DNA of 56,289 nt from Bacteriovorax sp. UBA1852 (lineage in GTDB: Bacteria; Bdellovibrionota; Bacteriovoracia; Bacteriovoracales; Bacteriovoracaceae), in the NCBI GenBank assembly GCA_002338505.1, contig DDIK01000179.1:1-56289 (forward strand), given 5' to 3'. A program made the translations under genes and the position numbers. Of this stretch, positions 1 to 8,516 are shown piece by piece (the first letter of the stretch is position 1; every line of letters starts with the position of its first letter). Under the pieces are notes generated by a model. That model was not told the DNA's origin and searched no databases. It worked only from the letters and a program-made list of their open reading frames with translations.

Positions 1-223
1 CTGGGGCAGCGTTGTCCATTGTTTGAAGTTCTTTGATTGTAAATCTTGGCATAGCAACAACATCTACCTTTATTGCCTTACCCACTATTCTCAACTTTGA
101 CTTGTCGACATCTGTTGGAGAAAAAGATGGATCAAAGACTCTCGTGTATACATAGAAAAGCGCAAATACAATGAAATGTATAAGAAAGGAAAAAGAATGG
201 TATCCAAGACTCTTTTTTATCAT
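1..223 (-). CDS. TonB/TolA-like energy transducer, N-terminal part (cut by window edge)
   Basis: Read on the minus strand from an ATG at 223, this frame is open to the window edge (74 codons). It begins with a short basic stretch (MIKKSLGYHS), followed by one hydrophobic segment at about residues 11-28 and then a periplasmic-looking, Lys/Val-rich stretch. That is the N-terminal layout of TonB and TolA proteins, which are anchored by one helix that contacts ExbB/TolQ. The start lies one base after the exbD stop, so it is translated with exbD. Identity as TonB or TolA is inferred from position directly behind exbB-exbD; the diagnostic C-terminal domain is outside the window. Confidence 0.6.
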   Translation of the reverse strand, partial: MIKKSLGYHSFSFLIHFIVFALFYVYTRVFDPSFSPTDVDKSKLRIVGKAIKVDVVAMPRFTIKELQTMDNAAP

Positions 224-224
224 A

Positions 225-644
225 CTACTTTTTTTCTGTATCTATTTCTGTGACTAGTGCAATCTGATTAATATTATTTGCTTTTAAAAATGACATTAGC
301 TTAGCCACTCTTCCATATTCAATCTTGTAGTCTGCTCTTAAATAAAGTGTAGTGTTCTTAGAACGTTTGAATTCTTCAGCCAGAAAAGGAATTAATTCAC
401 TTTGCAAAACCTTATCCTGTCCCACATAGTATTCACCACTACTCGTATAGTTAAGAACGACTTGCTCAGATGTTATTGTCATAGAATTAGACTCTTGCGT
501 CTTAGGTAACGTAAGTTCTATTCCATTAAACATAAGAGGCGCTGTAATCATAAAAATAACAAGCAACACCAGCATGACATCAACAAATGGTGTGACATTG
601 ATATCAGCAATAGGACCATTTCCATTATTTGTTTTAAAGCCCAT
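225..644 (-). CDS. exbD: ExbD/TolR-family biopolymer transport protein
   Basis: A 139-residue protein with the ExbD/TolR signature: a short cytoplasmic N-terminus, one membrane helix at about residues 20-38 beginning with the motif INVTPFVDVMLVLL, and a small periplasmic domain. Asp22 in PFVDVML matches the proton-path aspartate of ExbD/TolR. In this family the protein uses the proton-motive force together with ExbB/TolQ to drive TonB/TolA or related machines. The start is supported by AGGAG five bases upstream of the ATG. It lies 8 bases after exbB and 1 base before the tonB-like gene. Whether this set is Exb, Tol or a gliding-type Agl complex cannot be told from sequence alone. Confidence 0.9.
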   Translation of the reverse strand: MGFKTNNGNGPIADINVTPFVDVMLVLLVIFMITAPLMFNGIELTLPKTQESNSMTITSEQVVLNYTSSGEYYVGQDKVLQSELIPFLAEEFKRSKNTTLYLRADYKIEYGRVAKLMSFLKANNINQIALVTEIDTEKK

Positions 645-652
645 CTTAACTC

Positions 653-1360
653 CTATACAGTAGTTCTAGCAGAAATCGTTCTTTGTACCTGATTGATAAA
701 TCGCTCTCCAAAGCTCATCACATCTTCATTAATATGGTGTTTTATGGCATTAAACTTATTAAAGTACCACACTGCTGGAATAGCAGCTATGAGGCCTATC
801 GCTGTTGCCACAAGAGCCTCAGCAATACCTGGAGCAACAGTTTCTAGAGTCGCTCCCCCAGCGGCTAATCCTGCAAATGCATCGATAATTCCCCAAACAG
901 TTCCAAAAAGACCAACAAAAGGTGTAATCGAACCAATACTAGCTAAAGTTGTAAGCCCATCTGACATCTTGGCATCTTCTTTAACAAGGCCATTCTTCAT
1001 AGCTCTTTCAAAAGAGCTGACTCCGAAGTCTCTTAGATATTCTTTAACTTTTAACAAATCGCCCTGATTAGTATCTCTAATTTTTAAGAACTCAGTATAT
1101 CCATCATCAAAAATCGACTTATAAGGACTAGACTCCACTTCTCTCGTAATGTCATATGTTTCTTTTAATGAAGATGCACTAAAAAATACTTCCTCAAAAT
1201 CATCATTTAATTTTTGAAGTTTAGTTAATTGCACTTTCTTCTTTAAAATAATCCCCCATGAAACTATTGAAGCAAGAACCAATAATGCAAGGTCTATTTT
1301 TACGACAATACTTGAATCTAGAAGAATTTGAAAAATATCTAAATTACCACCAGCACTCAT
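653..1360 (-). CDS. exbB: ExbB/TolQ/MotA-family proton channel protein
   Basis: A 235-residue inner-membrane protein with three predicted helices, at about 22-39, 140-160 and 178-202, separated by the long cytoplasmic loop typical of ExbB/TolQ. The region GSITPFVGLFGTVWGIIDAF and the following APGIAEALVATAIGL are the hallmark MotA/TolQ/ExbB motifs, including Thr and Pro residues of the proton path. It forms the channel with ExbD and energises the TonB/TolA-like partner. The ATG overlaps the stop of the upstream membrane-protein gene by four bases (ATGA), so the two are translationally coupled. Length is normal for the family. Confidence 0.92.
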   Translation of the reverse strand: MSAGGNLDIFQILLDSSIVVKIDLALLVLASIVSWGIILKKKVQLTKLQKLNDDFEEVFFSASSLKETYDITREVESSPYKSIFDDGYTEFLKIRDTNQGDLLKVKEYLRDFGVSSFERAMKNGLVKEDAKMSDGLTTLASIGSITPFVGLFGTVWGIIDAFAGLAAGGATLETVAPGIAEALVATAIGLIAAIPAVWYFNKFNAIKHHINEDVMSFGERFINQVQRTISARTTV

Positions 1361-2151
1361 GAAACTCTCCTCTTAAGATGACCCCAATTAAAGTAAAGTA
1401 CAATTGAGAAGGCCATCGCTATTATATGAATATTTATACTATTTAACTTTGTTGATAATAAACTGAAATCACTACTCCATATTGGATCAAACCCTAAAAA
1501 AAGATAGAGAGGAACAATAAATAAGAGAATGAAGAACACTGAGAGACATTCATTTTTCTTATAAAAAAAGTAGAACATAAGAAAGTTTAAGACAAGAACA
1601 TACGGACTTGAAGTAGAGAAAAGAAAGATTCCCTGGAATGCACTATAGGAAACAATTGAAAATATACAGACTTCTACAAAATGTAATTTCTCTCTATTAC
1701 TCTCATTGAAAAGTATTGAAACAATAATGAGATCAATTAACATTGTTAAAGAGACTGAAAGTAAGTGAAAAACTCCTCGCCCGACATCAAAACTATGATG
1801 ATCCTGAACAAATGGATCCAGGTAGTAGATAATGAAGCTTAAAGATAGAATTGGTAGTAAATAGTTTTTCGGGTCTTTTAAGTCGAATTTAAAAAAGGAG
1901 ATATCAAATAACTTATCCCTTGAGTTAGAAAACACAAAATACTTTATGAAAATTATAAATGTCGTGACTTTCGAAAGTAGAAGTAACTGCCATGAAAAGT
2001 CATACACCCAATTTTCCACAACGATCAGTCGATGATTTAACAAGAAGTGAAAGAAAGTAATAATAGAAATAAGAATAATATGAACGGCCACGCTTGAAAG
2101 ATAAAAAGCGAGATATTTTATATAGAATTTCTTAGCGTTCAATATATCCAT
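1357..2151 (-). CDS. Polytopic membrane protein of unknown function in the exbB operon
   Basis: I do not recognise a family. The 264 residues are dominated by hydrophobic segments; about seven or eight membrane helices can be drawn, with short polar loops containing motifs such as DPFVQDHHSFD near residue 110. Its start codon shares a base with the stop of the preceding secreted protein (TAATG) and its stop overlaps exbB (ATGA), so it is made stoichiometrically with them. The context suggests an inner-membrane component or partner of the ExbB-ExbD machine; that role is inference. There is no signal peptide, enzyme motif or sign of frameshift. Confidence 0.8.
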   Translation of the reverse strand: MDILNAKKFYIKYLAFYLSSVAVHIILISIITFFHFLLNHRLIVVENWVYDFSWQLLLLSKVTTFIIFIKYFVFSNSRDKLFDISFFKFDLKDPKNYLLPILSLSFIIYYLDPFVQDHHSFDVGRGVFHLLSVSLTMLIDLIIVSILFNESNREKLHFVEVCIFSIVSYSAFQGIFLFSTSSPYVLVLNFLMFYFFYKKNECLSVFFILLFIVPLYLFLGFDPIWSSDFSLLSTKLNSINIHIIAMAFSIVLYFNWGHLKRRVS

Positions 2152-3008
2152 TAGTTCTTCGTTGGATTTAACCAGTTCATTTGTAATTCCGGAGAGGGAT
2201 AAATCTTCAAGTAATTCTTATACATAAGATTTCCCTTAACAAGCTCATCAATCTTAGAAAGCATTCGATAGTAAGCCTGCCAATTCTGAGTATCCGAAAT
2301 GAGTATATTATTCATCATTTTTGTAATTTTATGCTGTTCTTGAAATGAGAATCCTTTTTCAAAAACTTTCTCATCGATTTTTGTCATTAAAGTCTTCAAG
2401 TTCTTACTAGGAAATTCTTTTTGATAAAAACTACCACCAGAGAGAGATGAGGTTAGCTTTGAATCAAATGAATTAATAAAATAGTCGTTCTTCACTCTTA
2501 ACAAGTCTTCTAAAAGCATAATACTTATCTCAAGTTTACTAAGATCAAGAGATTTAATAAATGGGACAGAGACAAGAAATAAATACTCATTTGATCCCAT
2601 TGGAAAAGCAAAATGACTAATATTTGGAGTATTAAGATATAAGATATTGAACTTCAGGCCGATTTCACCTGTCTGCCGTAAGAAATTCGTAAAATACTCA
2701 TCAACTCCATAATCAGGCTTTCTAAAGTCCCACTTTAGAATCGTAATATTTTTCACCAGCCAGTGCTCTATCATGATTTTCCAAAAATCATCTTGAGTTG
2801 GTAGCCCATAGAGCTTCATTTGCTTACTTTTTTTCTTTTGTTTTTGGATCTGAGCTCTTTTCTGCTTTTCAGTTAGAGTTTTTTCAAGCTGATCTTTTTT
2901 AAGAACACCTTTTATATTTTCAAAGTTAATAAAGTCATTATTGACTGGCATTTGTTTTTTTGAAAATGAGCCAAGAGAAATCAATATAAGCAGTAAGAAC
3001 TTAATCAT
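2151..3008 (-). CDS. Exported protein of unknown function in the sppA-exbBD operon
   Basis: A 285-residue protein with a short N-terminal hydrophobic stretch (IKFLLLILISLGSFS), probably a signal peptide or anchor. It is followed by a Lys/Gln-rich, coiled-coil-like region around residues 35-65 (LTEKQKRAQIQKQKKKSKQ) and a globular domain. I recognise no family or catalytic motif. The start overlaps the upstream SH3-like gene by four bases (ATGA) and the stop shares a base with the next ATG (TAATG), so it is an obligate member of the operon. The basic linker after the hydrophobic segment would suit a periplasmic or membrane-tethered adaptor; this is inference. Confidence 0.78.
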   Translation of the reverse strand: MIKFLLLILISLGSFSKKQMPVNNDFINFENIKGVLKKDQLEKTLTEKQKRAQIQKQKKKSKQMKLYGLPTQDDFWKIMIEHWLVKNITILKWDFRKPDYGVDEYFTNFLRQTGEIGLKFNILYLNTPNISHFAFPMGSNEYLFLVSVPFIKSLDLSKLEISIMLLEDLLRVKNDYFINSFDSKLTSSLSGGSFYQKEFPSKNLKTLMTKIDEKVFEKGFSFQEQHKITKMMNNILISDTQNWQAYYRMLSKIDELVKGNLMYKNYLKIYPSPELQMNWLNPTKN

Positions 3009-3367
3009 GGATTTACTTCTCCAGTCACATAGAGATCTTGCAGCCTACCCCAGTAGTGCATATCACTAACATCAAGAGAGAGATATTCAAAAAATTTTGA
3101 GTACTTATCTTGTGGACACTCCTTATTCTTTGATGAGATTAAATTCCTCGATAGAATAAAGCCCTTATAAGCCGCGTATGAAACTTCACTGAATTCACCA
3201 TGATCTTTAACTAATTTAAATGGCTGATTACACTCAAAGTTTGAAATGACTCTTGAGTAACGTGACTGGTTCTGATGCATCTGAACGTAAGCCTTTGATG
3301 CATACTGGTAGCCACTAAACGCATTAGCAGATTTAAAAAGCAAGAGTATTAAAGTTATTTTTACCAT
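3005..3367 (-). CDS. Small secreted protein, possibly SH3-like
   Basis: A 120-residue exported protein. I place the start at the second ATG (3367) because it overlaps the lapB stop as TAATG, has GGAAAG just upstream and gives a clean signal peptide MVKITLILLLFKSANA. An ATG four codons earlier lacks a ribosome binding site. The mature part contains a stretch (CNQPFKLVKDHGEFSEVSYA then YKGFILSRNLI) whose pattern of short strands, a G-E-x-x-x-V turn and 'G-F-I/V-x-x-x-x-L' resembles bacterial SH3 domains, which often bind peptidoglycan. The SH3 call is tentative. Two cysteines could form a disulfide. Confidence 0.72.
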   Translation of the reverse strand: MVKITLILLLFKSANAFSGYQYASKAYVQMHQNQSRYSRVISNFECNQPFKLVKDHGEFSEVSYAAYKGFILSRNLISSKNKECPQDKYSKFFEYLSLDVSDMHYWGRLQDLYVTGEVNP

Positions 3368-4596
3368 TATACTTTCCATCTAAACTGAATTGTTTCCCAC
3401 TCATGACATTGTGGACATCTCCAAAATATTTCATCCGAATTGTATCCACACTCTTTACAATAGTGTCTAGTTATAGTCTGGTGCATCTTATCAAGCATGT
3501 CTTTAATTGTGTGAACGGCTTCCTCATGATGATCAAGCTCTATAAGAATTTTAATATATTCTGATTTTAAAGCTTCTGATTGCCCTTCATTATCTACTAA
3601 CCAATCCTTTAGAACTCGATAGGCCTCTCTAAGATCACCAGTCATTTTATAAAGACGTACTTTTGTCAAAATTACTGATTCTGACTTTAGTAGATCCTGA
3701 TCTTCAAGATTCAAGAAATATTCTGTGATGAGCTTTAATCTAGCCTGATACTTCTCTCTTTCTTCAGACGTTGCCTTAAACTCTTCCTCAAGAGATTGAA
3801 AAGCGAATGACGCATATATAGGCTGTTCCTTAAGAAGCTCTAAGAGATAAAACTTAGCATCATCAATATTTCCTTGATGAAGAAGTAATCTTAGCTTTAA
3901 GATTTTAGCGGAAACACTTGGAGCAAAACGAAAAGCATCTTCAAGATCTTCTTCACTCTTTGCAATTTCTCCCTGCTCAAAACTAGTTTTCGCTTTCTGT
4001 ACTAAGATATGTGAGATTGTTTCGGATTGATTTTCATGTCCAACCTTAGATAACATAATTCTATAGTTATAAGCCTGATCCCAGTCCTCAATGTCCTCAT
4101 AAATTCTACAAAGAGACTGGATAACATGATGCTGATCACGGTTAATTTTTAAAACATCTTTATATGTCTCAATGGCCTTATCAAGAAAGCCACCCTTATC
4201 AAAGTCAACCGCAAGCTCTGTAAGTGCTCTTAACCGGTGTGATTCAGAAATACTTTCGCGCGCGATAAGGCTACGATGTATACTAATTGCCTTCTCTATT
4301 TCACCGTTACTACGAAACAGACCACCAAGTGCAAAATATGTATCAATCGTCTCTCTATTAATATCAACAGCACTTAGAAACTCTTTAATAGCAAGATCAC
4401 GATTACCAGATATTAGATACTGAGTAGCATTTAAAAATACCTTTGATTGTGCTTCATAAATAGAGTTTCGATATCTCTTGGAAAGCTTAGTTCCAACATC
4501 TTTTTCTATGAAATAATGATAAACGAGTACCAATGTAAAGCTAACAGCTATTACAGATAAAATATTATTTTGAATCCAATTTATGTATAATTCCAT
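3367..4596 (-). CDS. lapB: LapB/YciM-like TPR protein with C-terminal rubredoxin-type zinc ribbon
   Basis: The 409-residue protein has the full LapB architecture. An N-terminal membrane helix at about 10-27 is followed by tandem TPR-type helix pairs from about 45 to 360 (for example AIKEFLSAVDINRETIDTYF). It ends in a metal-binding ribbon with Cys380, Cys383, Cys394 and Cys397 (CKECGY and CPQCHEW). In Enterobacteria LapB controls LPS synthesis by directing LpxC degradation by FtsH and links LPS assembly enzymes at the inner membrane. That role is plausible here but inferred. It follows sppA with one base between genes and overlaps the SH3-like gene; no Shine-Dalgarno is obvious, so coupling to sppA is likely. 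Confidence 0.87.
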   Translation of the reverse strand: MELYINWIQNNILSVIAVSFTLVLVYHYFIEKDVGTKLSKRYRNSIYEAQSKVFLNATQYLISGNRDLAIKEFLSAVDINRETIDTYFALGGLFRSNGEIEKAISIHRSLIARESISESHRLRALTELAVDFDKGGFLDKAIETYKDVLKINRDQHHVIQSLCRIYEDIEDWDQAYNYRIMLSKVGHENQSETISHILVQKAKTSFEQGEIAKSEEDLEDAFRFAPSVSAKILKLRLLLHQGNIDDAKFYLLELLKEQPIYASFAFQSLEEEFKATSEEREKYQARLKLITEYFLNLEDQDLLKSESVILTKVRLYKMTGDLREAYRVLKDWLVDNEGQSEALKSEYIKILIELDHHEEAVHTIKDMLDKMHQTITRHYCKECGYNSDEIFWRCPQCHEWETIQFRWKV

Positions 4597-4597
4597 A

Positions 4598-5512
4598 TTA
4601 TTTAAACATTAAAGTCGGTGACCTCAAAGTTGCTAACACTTCCTTCAAAGTTGTTGATACTTCCTCTATGCCACTTAAGTAATCAATAAGCTTCATCTTC
4701 TTTTTCTTTTTAATATACTTAATATTCATTTCACCTGCCAATTTGAGATCAGTATGAATATTTCTGGCACATCCCCAAAGAGAAGATAACTCATCAACGA
4801 GACCTAATTTAAAAGCACCTTCTCCCGAAAAAATCTGACCTTGGGCATGATCATTAATATCACCCTTGATTTTATCTTTTCTTGTTTTTAGGACATCTGT
4901 GACAAATTGACTATGAACAGTCTCAATCATTTTATCCATAAGGGCTTTCTCTTCTTCATTGAGAGCTCTATTTGGTTGTCCAATATCTTTATATCTACCA
5001 GCTTTAATTACCTGCGGATTTACAAGCGCCCACTTATAGAGTTTTGATAAGTCCATAAATTGCATAATGACGCCAATAGAGCCCGTAATCGTTCCTGGTA
5101 GTGCACAAATCTTTCTTGTAGCAGCTCCAAGATAATAACCACCTGAGGCAGAGATAGAACCAAAGCTTGAAAACACCGGCTTATCTTTATCTATTCGTCT
5201 TACTTCATTATAGATTTCTTGAGTCGGAGCAACAGCGCCCCCAGGAGAATTAATTCTTAGAATGATAGCTTTAAGGTTTTTATCTTTTTCTGCTTGATGA
5301 AGAAGTTCAACAGTCTTTTTTGACTCCATAATAACACCATCAACTTCAATGACAGCGATAGTATCACCGTCTGATTCAGAGAAGTCTAAAGCGGACTTAT
5401 CAGAATCTTTGAAGACCTTAACTGTGTAAACAGAAAACATAATAAGAACGATAAAAAATACTACAACAAGGGATATTAGACCAAATACTGCTCTATTATT
5501 TTTCTGGCTCAA
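4598..5512 (-). CDS. sppA: Signal peptide peptidase SppA (short form)
   Basis: A membrane-anchored S49 serine protease that clears signal peptides after secretion. A hydrophobic anchor (about residues 8-29) precedes a single S49 domain with the NSPGGAV motif, the nucleophile Ser123 in SISASGGYY and general base Lys175 in GRYKDIG. The 52-residue Ser-Lys spacing matches the short Bacillus-type SppA. I prefer the TTG at 5512 because GGAGG lies five bases upstream. An ATG at 5524 and a TTG at 5539 give longer N-termini without a ribosome binding site. The gene leads the minus-strand operon and is separated from lapB by one base. Confidence 0.9.
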   Translation of the reverse strand: MSQKNNRAVFGLISLVVVFFIVLIMFSVYTVKVFKDSDKSALDFSESDGDTIAVIEVDGVIMESKKTVELLHQAEKDKNLKAIILRINSPGGAVAPTQEIYNEVRRIDKDKPVFSSFGSISASGGYYLGAATRKICALPGTITGSIGVIMQFMDLSKLYKWALVNPQVIKAGRYKDIGQPNRALNEEEKALMDKMIETVHSQFVTDVLKTRKDKIKGDINDHAQGQIFSGEGAFKLGLVDELSSLWGCARNIHTDLKLAGEMNIKYIKKKKKMKLIDYLSGIEEVSTTLKEVLATLRSPTLMFK

Positions 5513-5649
5513 CACTTCCTCCATGATAACGGCCAACAATGACTCATCTATCTTCCCAGAAACATTAGATAACGTAAACTTTTCTCTAAAAGTTCATAAA
5601 GATTTAACAAAAATAGACGATAATATTTGTAGAAACCAAGGAGAAAAAG

Positions 5650-5913
5650 TTGATTAAAAAGATCACTTTTTTAACATTCACAAGTTTAATCGTATTAGCC
5701 GAGTCTTATGCTCCACCAATGTTAGAGCAACCAAAATGGGAGAAGGTCGATACTGAGATAAAGAAAGAAAGTTATGCTATCGAGGAAGACTCAGACAAGG
5801 GACTTAATGTAGAAACTGAGAGATCAGTTGAAAACCCTAATTCTAAAGAGAGAAGACCATCTTCAGGAGAAGAAGTTAGACCTCAATTCTGGGACTTTAA
5901 AGTCGTTAAGTAA
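5650..5913 (+). CDS. Small secreted hypothetical protein
   Basis: An 87-residue protein starting with TTG, preceded by AAGGAG six bases upstream. The signal peptide is clear (MIKKITFLTFTSLIVLAESYA) and the mature part is short, highly charged and Glu/Lys/Pro-rich, with no cysteines and little predicted hydrophobic core, so it is probably disordered. I know no family. It is divergent from sppA, sharing a 137-base intergenic region that contains a 7-bp inverted repeat (5577-5594) which could be an operator. Start and reality rest on the ribosome binding site plus the signal peptide. Confidence 0.65.
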   Translation: MIKKITFLTFTSLIVLAESYAPPMLEQPKWEKVDTEIKKESYAIEEDSDKGLNVETERSVENPNSKERRPSSGEEVRPQFWDFKVVK

Positions 5914-5995
5914 TTTCCTTTTTAAATTCTTAAAAAATCCTTTAGCCTCACTAGAGTCCTAATGCTACATTTAATATGTATGTATTGGAGCGCTC

Positions 5996-6886
5996 ATGAA
6001 AATTACTGATTTACTACAAGAAATTAACCCACTCTATCTTGATGATCTTAAAAGTCCTGACCACTATTCAATGTTTATTAATGAACAAAACTATCAAATC
6101 CTCATTGTACGAGGTCTATCAATTGGAGAAGAATCTCTTGAGTTTCTTTCTAAGGGACTTGTTCTCAATGCATCACACGAAGTTTATATTTATAATCAAG
6201 AAGATGAAAATCTCACTAAAGTTGACGATGGTTTGGCTGAGATTTCTAATCTTCTAAGGCCTATCTACGAAAAGAATGAAAAGATCGTTCAAGAATATAT
6301 CACTGAAATTGATCAGCTTGAAGACTCTCTCTTTGAAAGAAAGGCCTCAAGAATCTTCATGGATATTTGGTTTGACCTTAAAAAAGATCTGTCAAAAATT
6401 GAAAGACACTTCTTTAGAAATCAATCTGTCCTTAGAGAATTTTATCGCACTAATTTAAATAACCCTGATTTCAGAGAAGGTGAATTTAAAGACATCATGG
6501 AGCAGGTAAGAGTAAATGAGCACAATGCTCACACCCAACTCTTAAGACTTGAAGCCCTTTATAACTATTACGTCTCAATTAAGAATGATAAACTTAATAA
6601 TAACATTTATACGATGACACTTCTCTCTGCTGTGTTCTTGCCACTTAATCTCATTGTAGGCTTCTTTGGAATGAACACAGAAAATCTCTTTTTCAAAGAT
6701 AATCCACAAGGAACAAAATTTGTTCTTGCCATAATTGTTGGATCTTTAATGTTTTCGATCTTTGGTCTACCACTGATTAGATTCATCGATAGTTATATAC
6801 TGAAATTCTTTCTTGGAAGATACGATATTTATAAGAAGTTCACATCTAAGATTGATAAAATCGAGAGTAGCTTTAAATTAAGATAA
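5996..6886 (+). CDS. corA: CorA-family magnesium/divalent cation channel
   Basis: A 296-residue CorA-type protein. It has an N-terminal cytoplasmic alpha/beta domain, a long helical stalk (about residues 85-205) and two C-terminal membrane helices at about 207-224 and 242-262. The selectivity motif GMN sits at residues 225-227, directly after the first helix, as in all CorA channels. The pentamer conducts Mg2+ (or Co2+/Ni2+/Zn2+ in some relatives) into the cytoplasm. TGGAG upstream supports the ATG. The convergent gene begins 8 bases downstream with no visible terminator. Which ion is transported is not decided by sequence. Confidence 0.92.
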   Translation: MKITDLLQEINPLYLDDLKSPDHYSMFINEQNYQILIVRGLSIGEESLEFLSKGLVLNASHEVYIYNQEDENLTKVDDGLAEISNLLRPIYEKNEKIVQEYITEIDQLEDSLFERKASRIFMDIWFDLKKDLSKIERHFFRNQSVLREFYRTNLNNPDFREGEFKDIMEQVRVNEHNAHTQLLRLEALYNYYVSIKNDKLNNNIYTMTLLSAVFLPLNLIVGFFGMNTENLFFKDNPQGTKFVLAIIVGSLMFSIFGLPLIRFIDSYILKFFLGRYDIYKKFTSKIDKIESSFKLR

Positions 6887-6894
6887 CTCTATTC

Positions 6895-7698
6895 TTAGAA
6901 TTCACTTCCTAGATAAAATGTCTTCGTTTCCTGATACTTAGGACTTACAGAGCTAACACATGAGCCTGTGTATGTCGCAACAATACGAGGAGATAAAGTC
7001 GAATTTGCTTGAACTGAGTATATCTTTGATTCTGCAAGATCAACATTTGGATAAATCACCATCCCATAGTGTTGATTATTTTGCTGATTTAAAAGAGACT
7101 GAAAATATGAAGTCATTTCAAACTTAATTTCACCAGAGTCGCAAGAACCTGAAGACAAATTAGTACAATTATTTTCAAAACTGACTGAGTTATCGAGATC
7201 ACCACCAGGGCTGAGCCACTGTCCCTCCCCTGAAAAAGGATGGGCCATATTCCATGTTGAGCTTTGCCACCAAGGCTTTGCTAGAAGACTTATTCCAACG
7301 TCACCAGCTGTAATAGAAGAGCCATCGCTAGTATTAAAAACAAGCACCGCTGAAGTTAAATTACTTGCTTGAATAATGTTATTTTCACAAGTTGTTAAAA
7401 TTTGCGAAACAATGCTTAGAGGAAGTAAGAAAACTCCACAAAAAGCATAGTCTTCCCAACAATTTTCAAAGAAGTCATCTTCTGAATCATCGACACCAGG
7501 AAGTTTAATCAAAATTCGATCTTCCGCACCAGATGTTCGTGAAATCTTTAAATAATCAAGATCAGAGTTATTAACTTCAGAGTCTGAACTTATAAAAGTA
7601 TCTGTTCGAAGCTTTATTGTTACTGTTCGAGATTCATCCCCACAAGAAGAGATCAATAAAAGGGCAAAAGAAAATAAAGCTCTTTTTAAAAATTCCAT
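6895..7698 (-). CDS. Lipoprotein with DNRLRE-like (CBM96-like) domain
   Basis: A 267-residue lipoprotein: basic N-terminus, hydrophobic core and lipobox LISSC with the acylated Cys at position 19. The mature region has the layout of DNRLRE-type surface domains: an early strand with LKISRTSGAEDRILIKLP, a central SAVLVFNTSDG strand, a W-rich segment (WWQSSTW), and a closing strand ending SPRIVATYTG. Such domains are common in secreted carbohydrate-active or adhesive proteins. The match is by pattern and modest. The ATG has GGAG six bases upstream and lies inside the end of the preceding barrel gene (13-base overlap), so the two are co-translated and probably work together at the cell surface. 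Confidence 0.7.
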   Translation of the reverse strand: MEFLKRALFSFALLLISSCGDESRTVTIKLRTDTFISSDSEVNNSDLDYLKISRTSGAEDRILIKLPGVDDSEDDFFENCWEDYAFCGVFLLPLSIVSQILTTCENNIIQASNLTSAVLVFNTSDGSSITAGDVGISLLAKPWWQSSTWNMAHPFSGEGQWLSPGGDLDNSVSFENNCTNLSSGSCDSGEIKFEMTSYFQSLLNQQNNQHYGMVIYPNVDLAESKIYSVQANSTLSPRIVATYTGSCVSSVSPKYQETKTFYLGSEF

Positions 7699-8516
7699 GT
7701 AAGCTCCATTGAGACATAACTCTTTGACAGTGTATGTGAAGAAGAAAAATTAGGCAGTTGATAATAAGAAGAGTACTCATCGTTGAGACTTTTAACAGCG
7801 TGATATTTTAACCAAAGCGACAGTGACTTATAATTATAGTTAGTACCAACAGTGTACTTCCAAGTGCTTTCACTGGGAATAATATAGAAAAACTCTTTGG
7901 ATAACACTCTTCTTTCACCAACTTCGATAAATGATAATTCAAATAAATAGTTATATTTATCAAAGAGAGTCTTCACACCTAGCTTATAAATGACATCTCT
8001 TTCTAGTTTCATTTTTGTCTTGATTCCCTCTTTTTTAGATACCGTAGAATCAAGTGTTTTCATGTAGGAAATAGAGCCTGTAACTTCAAGCCTACTAACT
8101 TTATAACCAAGGTTATAAGAAAGTCCCAGCTTTTGATTTTCAAAAGCTGTGTTCTTAAATTTAGAATCATCGGAAAATTCAGAAATAAAAACATCAACGC
8201 CAAAACCAAGTGAAAAATTATTAATAAAGAAGTTAGACCAATTTCGATCAAACATAATATTATAAAATCTCGTCTTAGTGTCTTTCAACTCGAGTTCAAG
8301 ATCAAAAGAAAAGAAGTCAGAACCAGAAAGAGACTCTCCTCCAAGGATAACTCCGAGCACAGGAGGTGAAAAGTCTCCATCTTTAAAACCAGGGTTTATC
8401 TTTTCTTTACTGCTTAGTTCAAGCTGACTTCTGCCGCCGATATAGAAAGATGAACCTCCTTGTGCACAGACAAAATGACTAGAGATAAAAAATACAATTA
8501 AAAACCAAAATTTCAT
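7686..8516 (-). CDS. Probable outer-membrane beta-barrel protein
   Basis: The 276-residue product has a signal peptide (MKFWFLIVFFISSHFVCA). Its mature sequence is made of alternating polar/hydrophobic strands rich in aromatic residues and ends in the C-terminal signature of barrel proteins (VSMELTWNF, terminal Phe). It lacks membrane helices. I recognise no specific porin family. The start ATG follows the rlmN stop directly (TAAATG) with AGGA seven bases upstream, and its 3' end overlaps the lipoprotein gene. A surface complex of barrel plus lipoprotein is the natural reading, but function is unknown. Confidence 0.72.
   Translation of the reverse strand: MKFWFLIVFFISSHFVCAQGGSSFYIGGRSQLELSSKEKINPGFKDGDFSPPVLGVILGGESLSGSDFFSFDLELELKDTKTRFYNIMFDRNWSNFFINNFSLGFGVDVFISEFSDDSKFKNTAFENQKLGLSYNLGYKVSRLEVTGSISYMKTLDSTVSKKEGIKTKMKLERDVIYKLGVKTLFDKYNYLFELSFIEVGERRVLSKEFFYIIPSESTWKYTVGTNYNYKSLSLWLKYHAVKSLNDEYSSYYQLPNFSSSHTLSKSYVSMELTWNF

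Noticed and set aside
693..1067. Plus-strand open frame opposite exbB
   Set aside because: It is a shadow of a strongly conserved minus-strand gene, with no ribosome binding site or family match.
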